In this document: one piece after another, positions 17,926-25,019 of the stretch
Position numbering within the stretch: the first letter of the stretch is position 1
How the letters are laid out: every line of letters starts with the position of its first letter
Made by a program: the position numbers and the translations under genes
Source: DATBSK01 sp964501785
Lineage (GTDB): Bacteria; Actinomycetota; Acidimicrobiia; IMCC26256; PALSA-555
Length of the DNA: 64,000 nt
Direction of reading: 5' to 3'
Assembly (NCBI GenBank): GCA_964501785.1
Contig: CAZCUD010000002.1
Span: 186,001 to 250,000, forward strand
Notes under the pieces: model-generated
Database searches by the model: none
The model's input: the letters and a program-made list of their open reading frames with translations, nothing else
Told to the model about the DNA's origin: nothing

Positions 17926-19301
17926 GCCGCGCAGCACGAGAGCTGCTCGATCGGCGTGGTGAACGACTGGGCCACAAGCTTGAGCGCTTCGCTCATCGTC
18001 AGATACGGCGCCCACGTGCTGGCCACGTCGCTAACGGTGAGCCCGAACTTGATCGCATACACGCCGGCCAGGATGAGCTCACCGGCACCGTCGGCGAGGG
18101 CGTGCACGCCGAGAACCTCGCCGCTGTCGCGGTCGGCCACGAGCTTGATCGCGCCGCGCGTGTCGCGATTCACCAGTGCGCGGGGCACGTTGTCGAGCTC
18201 GAGCAAGCGGCAGTCACAGGCATGCCCGGCGGCGACCGCCTCGGACTCGGTGAGCCCCGCGCTCGCGAGCTGGGGATCGGTGAACACGACGTCGGGCAGC
18301 CCGGTGTAGTCCACCGCGTCGTGCGTGCCGCGCAACGCGTTGCGCGCCGCGGCGTGGCCCTGCGCGGCGGCGACGTAGACGAACTGCGGTCCGCCGGTCA
18401 CGTCGCCGGCGGCGAAGACATGGGGGTTGGAGGTTCGTAGAGTGTCGTCGGTGGTGATGAAGCCGCGGCGGTCCAGCTCGACACCCGCCGCGGTCACATC
18501 CAACTCGTCGACGCGGGCCTGGCGTCCGGTTGCGACCAGGACCGCGTCGCCTTCCACCGCGGTGCCGCGGTCTGTTCGCACCACGCGCGTATCACCATGA
18601 CGCTCGACGGTCGCGGCCCGGGCATTGACGACGCTGATGCCCTCTTCGAGCAGGATCGCTCGCAAGCGGCTGGCAAGCTCGGGCTCGGCTCGAGGGGCCA
18701 CACGCCCGATGATGGTGACCTGCGCGCCGAGGTGAGCGAACAGCTGGCTCTGCTCCAGGCCGACGAAGCCCCCGCCGATGGTGACGAGGCGCCGGGGCAG
18801 TGTGGTCCGGTCCATGGCGGTGGTCGAGGTCAGAAAGCCGGCCTCACCCAGCCCGGGCACGTCGGGGATGGTCGGCTCCGCGCCGGTGGCGATCACAGAG
18901 GCGCCCGCCTGCAGCTCGGCACCGCCGACGGCCAACGTGGTCGGATCCTTGAATGTGGCTTGGTCGTGGATGATCTCGAAGCCGTAGTGCTCCGCGAGAT
19001 CCAGGTACTTGCGTTGGCGTAGGTCCCCGATCAGCTCGTCCTTCTGGGTGATCAGCGCGGCGAGGTCCACCGGGCCCACGCTGGTTGGAACTCCTGCGAA
19101 GGGATGCGACGCCGCCTGGTGGTACGTGTGCGCCGCCGCGAGCAACGTCTTGGACGGAACGCAACCGATGTTCACGCACGTGCCGCCCACGGTGGCGCGT
19201 TCGATCATCACCACGCGTGCACCGAGGCGACTGCCTTCGATCGCGGCCGCGAACGCAGCGCCACCCGACCCGATGATCGCCAGATCGGCATCGTGTCGCA
19301 C
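17922..19301 (-). CDS. merA: Mercuric reductase (NmerA-less)
   Basis: 459 aa from GTG 19301, chosen because AGGGGG lies 8 bases upstream; the frame opens further (19343) but would overlap the regulator. The flavoprotein disulfide reductase fold is clear: AIIGSGGAAFAAA (FAD), redox pair GGTCVNIGCVPSK (C42, C47), GGGFVGLEQSQ (NADPH) and the mercuric-reductase hallmark C-terminal CCAA (C456, C457). It reduces Hg(II) to Hg(0) with NADPH in the cytosol. The N-terminal metal-binding NmerA domain is absent, as in several actinobacterial forms. It follows the ArsR-type regulator by 11 bases. Confidence 0.93.
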   Translation of the reverse strand: MRHDADLAIIGSGGAAFAAAIEGSRLGARVVMIERATVGGTCVNIGCVPSKTLLAAAHTYHQAASHPFAGVPTSVGPVDLAALITQKDELIGDLRQRKYLDLAEHYGFEIIHDQATFKDPTTLAVGGAELQAGASVIATGAEPTIPDVPGLGEAGFLTSTTAMDRTTLPRRLVTIGGGFVGLEQSQLFAHLGAQVTIIGRVAPRAEPELASRLRAILLEEGISVVNARAATVERHGDTRVVRTDRGTAVEGDAVLVATGRQARVDELDVTAAGVELDRRGFITTDDTLRTSNPHVFAAGDVTGGPQFVYVAAAQGHAAARNALRGTHDAVDYTGLPDVVFTDPQLASAGLTESEAVAAGHACDCRLLELDNVPRALVNRDTRGAIKLVADRDSGEVLGVHALADGAGELILAGVYAIKFGLTVSDVASTWAPYLTMSEALKLVAQSFTTPIEQLSCCAA

Positions 19302-19312
19302 GGCGCCGCCCC

Positions 19313-19672
19313 CTAGATCCAGTCCGGGCCGATGCGCTCGCACGACACCAAGTGGTCGCAGTGCTCGCTCGCCATCACCCGCGCCGCGTCAACCAGGCCG
19401 CGCACCCGCTCGTCACGAACGCGATAGATCACTTGACGTCCCTGGCGGTCTGCGTCGACGAATGCGCACCAGCGCAAGCACGCCAGATGATTCGACACCC
19501 GACTCTGCGGGCAGCCGAGCGCCTCGACCAGCTCCGACACCGTCCGCGGACCCTCGATCAGCAACCCGAGGATCCCCAACCGCGTCGGATCCCCCAGCAC
19601 GCGAAAGAAGCGCGCGGTGGCGACGTCGAGCCTCTCGCTGGCTTGCAGAGTCGCGGCCATCTCCCGCACCAT
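19313..19672 (-). CDS. ArsR/SmtB-family repressor of the mer genes
   Basis: 119 aa from ATG 19672; a second ATG at 19660 is also possible because a TATA-like element overlaps the first. The winged HTH reads VLGDPTRLGILGLL ... VSELVEALGCPQSRVSNHLACLRWC. The recognition-helix pair CxxxC (LACLRWC) is where CmtR-type sensors bind Cd/Pb, and a second CDHLVSC motif near the C-terminus could complete a thiol site for Hg(II). In actinobacteria mer operons are known to be run by ArsR-type rather than classic MerR proteins. It would bind the dyad at 19671-19695. Confidence 0.88.
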   Translation of the reverse strand: MVREMAATLQASERLDVATARFFRVLGDPTRLGILGLLIEGPRTVSELVEALGCPQSRVSNHLACLRWCAFVDADRQGRQVIYRVRDERVRGLVDAARVMASEHCDHLVSCERIGPDWI

Positions 19673-19695
19673 ATAACAGGCAATCCTGATATAAC
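19671..19695. promoter_or_regulatory. ArsR operator and divergent promoter for mer and MFS genes
   Basis: ATATAACAGG-CAAT-CCTGATATAAC: inverted core CAGG-CAAT-CCTG flanked by AT-rich arms, in an otherwise GC-rich area. TATAAC (19690-19695) sits seven bases before the GTG of the MFS gene, the spacing for a leaderless transcript, and TTATAT on the other strand abuts the regulator start. A bound ArsR dimer would cover both promoters. Confidence 0.65.
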
Positions 19696-19702
19696 AAGCC
19701 TG

Positions 19703-20941
19703 GTGTTGGAGCTGTTCGCGCGCCGACGCGACTTTCGCCAGCTGTTCCTCGCGCACGCTGTGTCGCGTGCCGGCGATGCCTTCAACGCGGTGGCGCTCGT
19801 GGTGCTGGTTCTGGAGCTCACGGACTCGAGCCTGGGGGTCGCGGGGGCGGTCGCGTTCGAGGTCGTGGCGGTGTTGCTGTTCGGCGTGGTCGCAGGGTTG
19901 TTCGTCGATCGCTATCCGCGGCGGGAGGTCATGGTGATCGCTGACCTCACCCGGGCGGTGCTGGTCGGCGCGCTCGCTGTGTTCTCGGGGTCGCTGGTGC
20001 TGGCATTCGTCGTCGCGTTCGGGGTGTCGCTCGGCGGCGTGGTGTTCAATCCGGCCGCCGCGTCGCTGGTGCCTGAGACCGTCACCCGCAACGAACTGGT
20101 GCGGGCGAACGCGACGCTGTGGGCGACGGGCGTGACGCTCCAGATCGCCATGGCGCCACTGGCGGGAGTCCTCATCGCGACCGTCGGGGTGGGCGCCGCC
20201 TTCGCCGTCAACGCTGCGTCCTTTGCGGGATCGGCGATCCTGCTGGTGGGCCTGCGCGCGGGCAGGACTCCTGCGTCCATGGAGCCCGTCGGCTGGCGCG
20301 CGGCGCTCGCCGGCGTCCACGAAGTACGCGCCCATCCGCTGTTGCGTCGCCTCTCGGTTGCGCAGCTGCTCGCCGCGCTCTCGGCCGGCGCGACCAGCGG
20401 GCTCCTCGTGGTGTTGGCCCGTGAGCGCCTCGGAACCGACTCCGCCGGCTTCGGGTTCCTGCTCGGCGCGATCGGGGTCGGCGCCGTCGCCGGGACGCTC
20501 CTGTTGGCACGCCACATACGCCCGGGAGTACGGGGATGGCTGTTTGGCCCGCTCGCCGGACGCGGCCTCGTCGACCTCGGCCTGGCCACCACGACCAGCC
20601 CCGCGCTCGCCGGCGGTCTCCTCGCCGTCTACGGCGCCGGCACCTCGACCGGCACGATTGCCTTCCAGTCGACACTCCAGACCGAGACCGACGCCGAACG
20701 CCGCGGACGCGTGTTCGCGTTCTTCGACATCCTCTGGGGCAGTGGGCGGCTCGTCTCACTCGGAATCGGGGGCGTTCTCGCCGATGTGCTCGGCGTACGG
20801 GCCGTCTACTACGCGGGCGGCGTGGTCCTGGTGCTCGCGGCCCTCACCGGTTTCCGATCCCCGCTCCTTCGCACGACGGCTCGGGGCCGCGGTCGTGGGG
20901 ACCCGGCGGCACCCGCCGCTCCGCCCGAACCGCTCGGATGA
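19703..20941 (+). CDS. MFS transporter (DHA3-like)
   Basis: 412 aa from a GTG seven bases after a TATAAC element; the longer open frame upstream reads through the operator and opposite the ArsR gene and is not coding. About 12 hydrophobic helices. The start ARRRDFRQLFLAHAVSRAGDAFN and the loop FVDRYPRREVMVIADL are typical of DHA3-type (EntS/MefA-like) exporters. It is divergent from mer and shares its operator, so it is probably induced by the same metal; the exported substrate is unknown. Confidence 0.85.
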   Translation: MLELFARRRDFRQLFLAHAVSRAGDAFNAVALVVLVLELTDSSLGVAGAVAFEVVAVLLFGVVAGLFVDRYPRREVMVIADLTRAVLVGALAVFSGSLVLAFVVAFGVSLGGVVFNPAAASLVPETVTRNELVRANATLWATGVTLQIAMAPLAGVLIATVGVGAAFAVNAASFAGSAILLVGLRAGRTPASMEPVGWRAALAGVHEVRAHPLLRRLSVAQLLAALSAGATSGLLVVLARERLGTDSAGFGFLLGAIGVGAVAGTLLLARHIRPGVRGWLFGPLAGRGLVDLGLATTTSPALAGGLLAVYGAGTSTGTIAFQSTLQTETDAERRGRVFAFFDILWGSGRLVSLGIGGVLADVLGVRAVYYAGGVVLVLAALTGFRSPLLRTTARGRGRGDPAAPAAPPEPLG

Positions 20942-21176
20942 CGCCTGATCACCAGCGGCGTGCGCCCAGGCGCGGGTAAGGGACGAAACCGTCCGTCCGG
21001 TGTTGTGGCCGAGCGCGGCACGGTTGGTCGCTGTTCGGGGTTGATGCGTCCTTCGAAGGTGATCGCGAACGCGCTGAATGCGGGCTCCCCCGGATCGGCA
21101 GTCATCGTGTCGAACCTGCCCGGCGGGACGACACCGGCGTTCTGGCCTCGCTCGAGGTGGATCGCCGTCCGCGTCA

Positions 21177-21191
21177 ACGATGGTCTGTAGT
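21177..21191. promoter_or_regulatory. BlaI-type operator candidate 1
   Basis: ACGATG-GTC-TGTAGT, the weakest of five copies of the dyad ACTACG-N3-CGTAGT (4/6 and 5/6 matches). It lies 14 bases before the DUF2752 ATG. Confidence 0.5.
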
Positions 21192-21204
21192 AGCAACGTC
21201 GGGA

Positions 21205-21606
21205 ATGACCTTGGCGTGGACCACCCAGAACGTCTACCGCAATGCCCTGGTCTTCGTGGTTGTGGGCACTGCGCTGGCGGTGCTGCTGGCCGTGGTGGGG
21301 TTGCCACCGGTGAGCATTCATGGGCCACAGCACTTCGTCGGAGTGATGGACCCCCTGTGTGGGATGACGCGTGCCGTGCGAGCGCTGGCGCGTGGGGAGC
21401 TCGGTGTCGCGTGGGCCTACAACCCGGCGAGTTTCGTGCTTGGGCTCGCGGCGGTCGGCGTTGTCGTCGCGAGCGTCGTCGGCTGGGTTGTGGGGCGTTG
21501 GCCGACGATCCGGCTGGTGCGGCCGGATCTCGCGCGGGCGGTTGCGCTGGTGCTGGTCGCCGTGCTCTGGGTGAATCAACAGTCACATGCAGCTCGGCTC
21601 GCGTGA
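21205..21606 (+). CDS. DUF2752-family membrane protein
   Basis: 133 aa, ATG start. Three or four hydrophobic helices (about 12-35, 71-96, 108-125) and the DUF2752 hallmark region DPLCGMTRAVRALARGELGVAWAYNP, in which the usual CPxCGxTR has lost its first Cys. The function of the family is not known. An operator-like dyad directly upstream places it in the BlaI-controlled set with TlpA, CcdA and CopCD. Confidence 0.7.
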   Translation: MTLAWTTQNVYRNALVFVVVGTALAVLLAVVGLPPVSIHGPQHFVGVMDPLCGMTRAVRALARGELGVAWAYNPASFVLGLAAVGVVVASVVGWVVGRWPTIRLVRPDLARAVALVLVAVLWVNQQSHAARLA

Positions 21607-21615
21607 GCGCGGGCG

Positions 21616-21630
21616 ACTACGGTTCGTAGT
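21616..21630. promoter_or_regulatory. BlaI-type operator candidate 2 (perfect dyad)
   Basis: ACTACG-GTT-CGTAGT is a perfect 6-3-6 inverted repeat, ten bases after the DUF2752 stop and 29 bases before the TlpA-like ATG. It defines the consensus for the other four copies. Confidence 0.7.
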
Positions 21631-21658
21631 AGCAGCATCGGGAGTTGCGGCGGCGATC

Positions 21659-22207
21659 ATGCGACGACGGTGGGCGGTGCTCGTCGGTGGGCTGGCGCTC
21701 GCCGGCCTCGTGATCGCTGGGGTCGTGCTGTCGCTCGACGAGGTTTCCAGCGATCGTCCCTCTGCGCCGCGCGTCGGGGGTGGCCTGGGGTCGGTCCCCG
21801 ACGTCGTGCTCGAGGATCTTCGCGACTCGGCGGGCACGGTGTCGCTCGGCGAGCTTCGGGGTCGACCATTGGTGGTGAACTTCTTCGCGTCGTGGTGTGC
21901 GCCGTGTCGCCGGGAGATGCCCGCGTTCCAAGCTGTCCACGAGGACACCGCGGGTGTGGTGCGGTTCCTCGGCATCGACAACCAGGACATCCGCGGCGAT
22001 GGCTTGGCGTTGGTGCGCGAGACGGGGGTCGAGTTCCGTCTGGGTTTCGATCCTGAGGGTGACGCGGCCCGCGCGTTCGGCGTGTTGGGCATGCCCACGA
22101 CGGTGTTCGTCTCCGCGGACGGCGAGATGCTCGAGCGTGTGTCGGGTGAGATGTCGGAGACGGATCTTCGCGAGACGATCCGTCGCTTGTTCGGCGTCGA
22201 CTCCTAG
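21659..22207 (+). CDS. TlpA/ResA-like membrane-anchored thioredoxin 1
   Basis: 182 aa, ATG start. An N-terminal anchor (about 6-27) leads to an extracytoplasmic thioredoxin fold: VVNFFASWCAPCRREMPAF with the redox pair C80-C83 and the cis-Pro in GMPTTVFV. Such proteins reduce disulfides of secreted proteins or apocytochromes and draw electrons from CcdA/DsbD. Its stop overlaps the stop of the convergent second TlpA-like gene. The dyad 29 bases upstream suggests BlaI control. Confidence 0.88.
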   Translation: MRRRWAVLVGGLALAGLVIAGVVLSLDEVSSDRPSAPRVGGGLGSVPDVVLEDLRDSAGTVSLGELRGRPLVVNFFASWCAPCRREMPAFQAVHEDTAGVVRFLGIDNQDIRGDGLALVRETGVEFRLGFDPEGDAARAFGVLGMPTTVFVSADGEMLERVSGEMSETDLRETIRRLFGVDS

Positions 22208-22827
22208 CCGGGCGGCCGAGTGCGGTAGTCGCGCTCGTTGCGTTCGGCGCGGGTGCGGCCCGCGAGCACGTCGGCGAGGATGTCGTCCAGGGTCGTCGGG
22301 CCGACGGCTCCCACGACCTTGGCCATCACCACCCCGTTCGGCGCGACGACGTAGGTCTCGGGAACGCCGCGGACGCCGTAGTCGATGGCGGCGCGGCTGT
22401 CCGGATCGACCGCTTGGGGGAACGTGAGCCCGAACTCGGTGCGGAACTGCCGGGCCGCGTCGGTCGAGTCGTTCCACACGATGCCGATAACCGTGGCACC
22501 GTCGGTGGCATGGCGCACCTGGAACGACTCGAGACGGGGTGCCTCCTCGCGGCACGGCACGCACCACGACGCCCAGAAGTTGACGACCACTGGGCGACCG
22601 ACGTAGTCCGAGAGTCGGACGCGTCCGCCGTCGAGTCCCGGGAGGTCGAAGTCGGGGGCCGGCTTGCCGATGAGGGGTGAGTCGGAGAGGCGGGCATCGT
22701 CACCCAGCTGAAGCGCGAACACAGTGCCGAACACACCGATGAGCACCACGGCGGTGGTGAGGGCGATCCAGCGAATCGGGTGGCGCGTCGGCGCCGCGAC
22801 AGGCGATGGAGTGGCTGTCGTGGTCAT
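22204..22827 (-). CDS. TlpA/ResA-like membrane-anchored thioredoxin 2
   Basis: 207 aa from ATG 22827. One N-terminal transmembrane helix (about 20-40), then a thioredoxin fold with VVNFWASWCVPCREEAPRL (redox pair near residues 88-91) and GVPETYVV (cis-Pro). The ATG overlaps the ccdA-like stop (ATGA), so the membrane electron donor and this reductase are translationally coupled. It is the classic CcdA-ResA pair, here in a metal-resistance context rather than next to cytochrome c maturation genes. Confidence 0.9.
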   Translation of the reverse strand: MTTTATPSPVAAPTRHPIRWIALTTAVVLIGVFGTVFALQLGDDARLSDSPLIGKPAPDFDLPGLDGGRVRLSDYVGRPVVVNFWASWCVPCREEAPRLESFQVRHATDGATVIGIVWNDSTDAARQFRTEFGLTFPQAVDPDSRAAIDYGVRGVPETYVVAPNGVVMAKVVGAVGPTTLDDILADVLAGRTRAERNERDYRTRPPG

Positions 22828-23552
22828 ACCGGGGGCCAGCCAAGGCGGGCGAACTCGCGCTGGAGCGGGATGAAGAGACGTAGCCATGCGCCGGTGACGA
22901 ACAGCATGCCGACCGCGACCAGGAAGACGCCGCCGACGATCTCGACCTGCCGCGCGTTGCGTCGCAACCATCCGAGCGCGCCCCTCGCGCGCGCGAACCC
23001 GAGTGCGAGCGCAATGAACGGGACGCCCAAGCCAAGGGCGTAGAGCGCGAGCAGGATCGCGCCCCACGCGACCGTCTCTGTCGCCGCCGCGATCGTGAGA
23101 AGGCTGGCGAGCACTGGGCCGATGCAGGGCACCCAACCGAAGGCAAACGCCATGCCGACCGGGAACGCCGACCGAGGCCCGCGGGCGAAGCGCCCGAGAT
23201 CGAGGCGTCGTTCTCGTTCGAGCCACGGCACCCGCACCGCACCGATAGTGGCCAGTCCGACGAGGATGAGGACGAGTCCCGCGACTCGAGTGATCTCGGG
23301 GAGGTTCCGGATCAGGACCGCGCCGATCAGCGCCGTCGAGGCGCCGAGCGCGGTGAAGACGAGCGTGAATCCTGCCACGAACAGCAGCGCCGCGCGCAGC
23401 GTCACACGGCGTGCGTGCTGCGCGTCGAGCTCGGCGACCGGCAGCCCCGACACGAACGATAGATAGCTCGGCACCAGCGGGATGCAGCACGGCGAGGTGA
23501 AGGAGATCATGCCGGCCGCGAACGCGGCGACCGGGAGCGTCAACCACGCCAT
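22824..23552 (-). CDS. CcdA/DsbD-type membrane thiol-electron transporter
   Basis: 242 aa from ATG 23552. About six helices; conserved ISFTSPCCIPLVPSYLSF (first redox Cys with an additional neighbour Cys) and FGWVPCIGPVLASLL (second redox Cys). CcdA proteins carry electrons from cytosolic thioredoxin across the membrane to extracytoplasmic thioredoxins. The frame is open far upstream, but an operator-like dyad at 23556-23570 abuts the ATG, so the transcript is probably leaderless. It is coupled to the downstream TlpA-like gene. Confidence 0.9.
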   Translation of the reverse strand: MAWLTLPVAAFAAGMISFTSPCCIPLVPSYLSFVSGLPVAELDAQHARRVTLRAALLFVAGFTLVFTALGASTALIGAVLIRNLPEITRVAGLVLILVGLATIGAVRVPWLERERRLDLGRFARGPRSAFPVGMAFAFGWVPCIGPVLASLLTIAAATETVAWGAILLALYALGLGVPFIALALGFARARGALGWLRRNARQVEIVGGVFLVAVGMLFVTGAWLRLFIPLQREFARLGWPPV

Positions 23553-23555
23553 CAA

Positions 23556-23570
23556 ACGACGCAGCGTAGT
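23556..23570. promoter_or_regulatory. BlaI-type operator candidate 3
   Basis: ACGACG-CAG-CGTAGT: one mismatch to the perfect dyad ACTACG-N3-CGTAGT. It directly precedes the ccdA-like ATG and follows the M56 gene stop by about 30 bases. Confidence 0.6.
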
Positions 23571-23602
23571 AGCATAGGTGCTGGCGTCGCAGATCGCTGT
23601 CG

Positions 23603-24559
23603 TCAGCCGCCGCCGCAGCAGCGGGCTGCAACCGCGGCCGCGACAGCCGGCATGTTGGCAAGGCACTGTGCGAGTGCTGCCACGCCGATCCCGCCGAGCG
23701 CGCTCACTCCGATCCACGCCGCGATTCCGCGCGTCGGCGTCGCGGCGGGAGCCGGACCGGCAAGGGCATCGAGGCGCTCCGCGAGGGCATCGACGTTCTC
23801 TAGGCGTGCCCCGGCGGAAGTGGCCGGGGTGACACCCCAGGCGGCGGCGAGCAGCGCGCTGCGGAGCGCCGTGCGCCGGGTGCTGTCGGTGCCGGTCGCT
23901 TCCTCGTCGGCCCAGCGTTCCAGCGCCACCCGCAGCACGGCGGTGCTGGTACGGGCACCGGGGAGCTTCCCGAGCAGGCGATCGATGGTGCTGGCGAGCC
24001 GCAGGTAGCGGTGATGCCGGTGGCGGAGGTGGCTCAGCTCGTGGCGCAAGATCGTCTCGAGCTCGGCCGAGGACAATGATTCGACGAGCCGCTCGGAGAC
24101 CACGATCTGAGCCGCGGGGCGATCGACGCTGTAGGCGAGAAGCTGGTCGACGGGAATGATCGCGACGTCGTGGCCCGCGACCACCTGGTGCAGGGCGAGC
24201 CAGGGCTCGACGTACGCCGCGTGCGGCCCGAGCCGTGCAGTGGTGCGCCACTGGATCAGAAGCGCGGCGATCAAGACCACGAACACGCTCACCGCTACGG
24301 CGGGGACCGTGCCGCCGGCGGGAAGACCAAAGGCCCGCTGACAGGCTGCTGCCAGCTCGGGCCAGCCCGCGGCGCGGAACGTGCTCGGCAGCAGCGTCGT
24401 CATCACCGCCGTCGAGAGGCCCACGAGACCCAGCGCGAGCGACGTGGCGGTGATACGGGCTCGCAGGGGTGGCAGGAGACGGCGGTTCCATGCGGCGCTG
24501 GCACCGGGCAGCCACAGCGCGCTGGCTCCGACCGCGACCAGGAGCCAGGTCATCGCCAC
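23603..24559 (-). CDS. M56-family (BlaR1/MecR1-like) membrane metalloprotease
   Basis: 318 aa, ATG start. Hydrophobic helices at about 3-20, 38-58 and 86-103 precede a cytosolic-type zinc protease domain with HELSH at residues 173-177; a last helix is at about 275-300. The large beta-lactam sensor domain of BlaR1 is absent. The C-terminus ends in ARCCGGG, a vicinal Cys pair that could sense metal or redox state; this is speculation. It overlaps the blaI-like gene by 10 bases. Such proteases cleave BlaI-type repressors to release the regulon. Confidence 0.88.
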   Translation of the reverse strand: MAMTWLLVAVGASALWLPGASAAWNRRLLPPLRARITATSLALGLVGLSTAVMTTLLPSTFRAAGWPELAAACQRAFGLPAGGTVPAVAVSVFVVLIAALLIQWRTTARLGPHAAYVEPWLALHQVVAGHDVAIIPVDQLLAYSVDRPAAQIVVSERLVESLSSAELETILRHELSHLRHRHHRYLRLASTIDRLLGKLPGARTSTAVLRVALERWADEEATGTDSTRRTALRSALLAAAWGVTPATSAGARLENVDALAERLDALAGPAPAATPTRGIAAWIGVSALGGIGVAALAQCLANMPAVAAAVAARCCGGG

Positions 24560-24915
24560 GACCTCAGTTGGCGCGCGAGCTCGGCGCGCTCAGCATCCGT
24601 GAGCACCGCGACGAGGCCTCCGATTGCTCCCGCACGATCGGAAGTCGCGGCCAGGATCTCGGACAGGCGCTCCGCGGTGTACTCGGACCGGCTCTGGAGC
24701 GGCCGATACGCGAACGCCCGCCCCGCGCGTTGGCGCTCGAGAATCCCCTTGTCATACAGGCGCACCAGCACCGTGAGCACGGTGGTGTAAGCCAGCGCGG
24801 GGCGTCGGGGCAGACGCCGGTGGACCTCGGTTGGGGTGTGCCAGCCCTCGTCGTCCCAGAGGATCTCGAGCACCGCGGCTTCGAGCTCGCCGAACCCACG
24901 TTGATGCCGCGCCAC
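24550..24915 (-). CDS. BlaI/MecI/CopY-family repressor
   Basis: 121 aa from GTG 24915, with AAGGAG about 12 bases upstream. The winged helix reads FGELEAAVLEILWDDEGWHTPTEVHRRL ... YTTVLTVLVRLYDKGILERQRAGRAFAYRP, typical of BlaI. It has no Cys, so unlike CopY it cannot bind Cu through a C-terminal Cys motif; the signal must come through the overlapping M56 protease. Probable targets are the five dyads ACTACG-N3-CGTAGT, one of which (25003-25017) lies between this gene and the CopC-CopD fusion. Confidence 0.9.
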   Translation of the reverse strand: MARHQRGFGELEAAVLEILWDDEGWHTPTEVHRRLPRRPALAYTTVLTVLVRLYDKGILERQRAGRAFAYRPLQSRSEYTAERLSEILAATSDRAGAIGGLVAVLTDAERAELARQLRSWR

Positions 24916-25002
24916 GCTCGCTCTCGACTCCTTTGGATCCACTGCTGCTGAATGCTGGCCGGCAGGGGTTCCGAGGCCGGCCGGGAATCGCGGCCCGACG
25001 TT

Positions 25003-25017
25003 ACTACGGTGCGTCGT
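25003..25017. promoter_or_regulatory. BlaI-type operator candidate 4
   Basis: ACTACG-GTG-CGTCGT: one mismatch from the perfect dyad. It is placed two bases before the CopC-CopD ATG and 87 bases upstream of the divergent blaI-like gene, allowing control of both. Confidence 0.65.
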
Positions 25018-25019
25018 TG

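Noticed and set aside
20942..21204. Possible gene on the minus strand (FDTMTADPGEPAFSAFAITF region)
   Set aside because: The frame looks partly protein-like but has no start or family and runs on opposite the MFS and DUF2752 genes; left unannotated.
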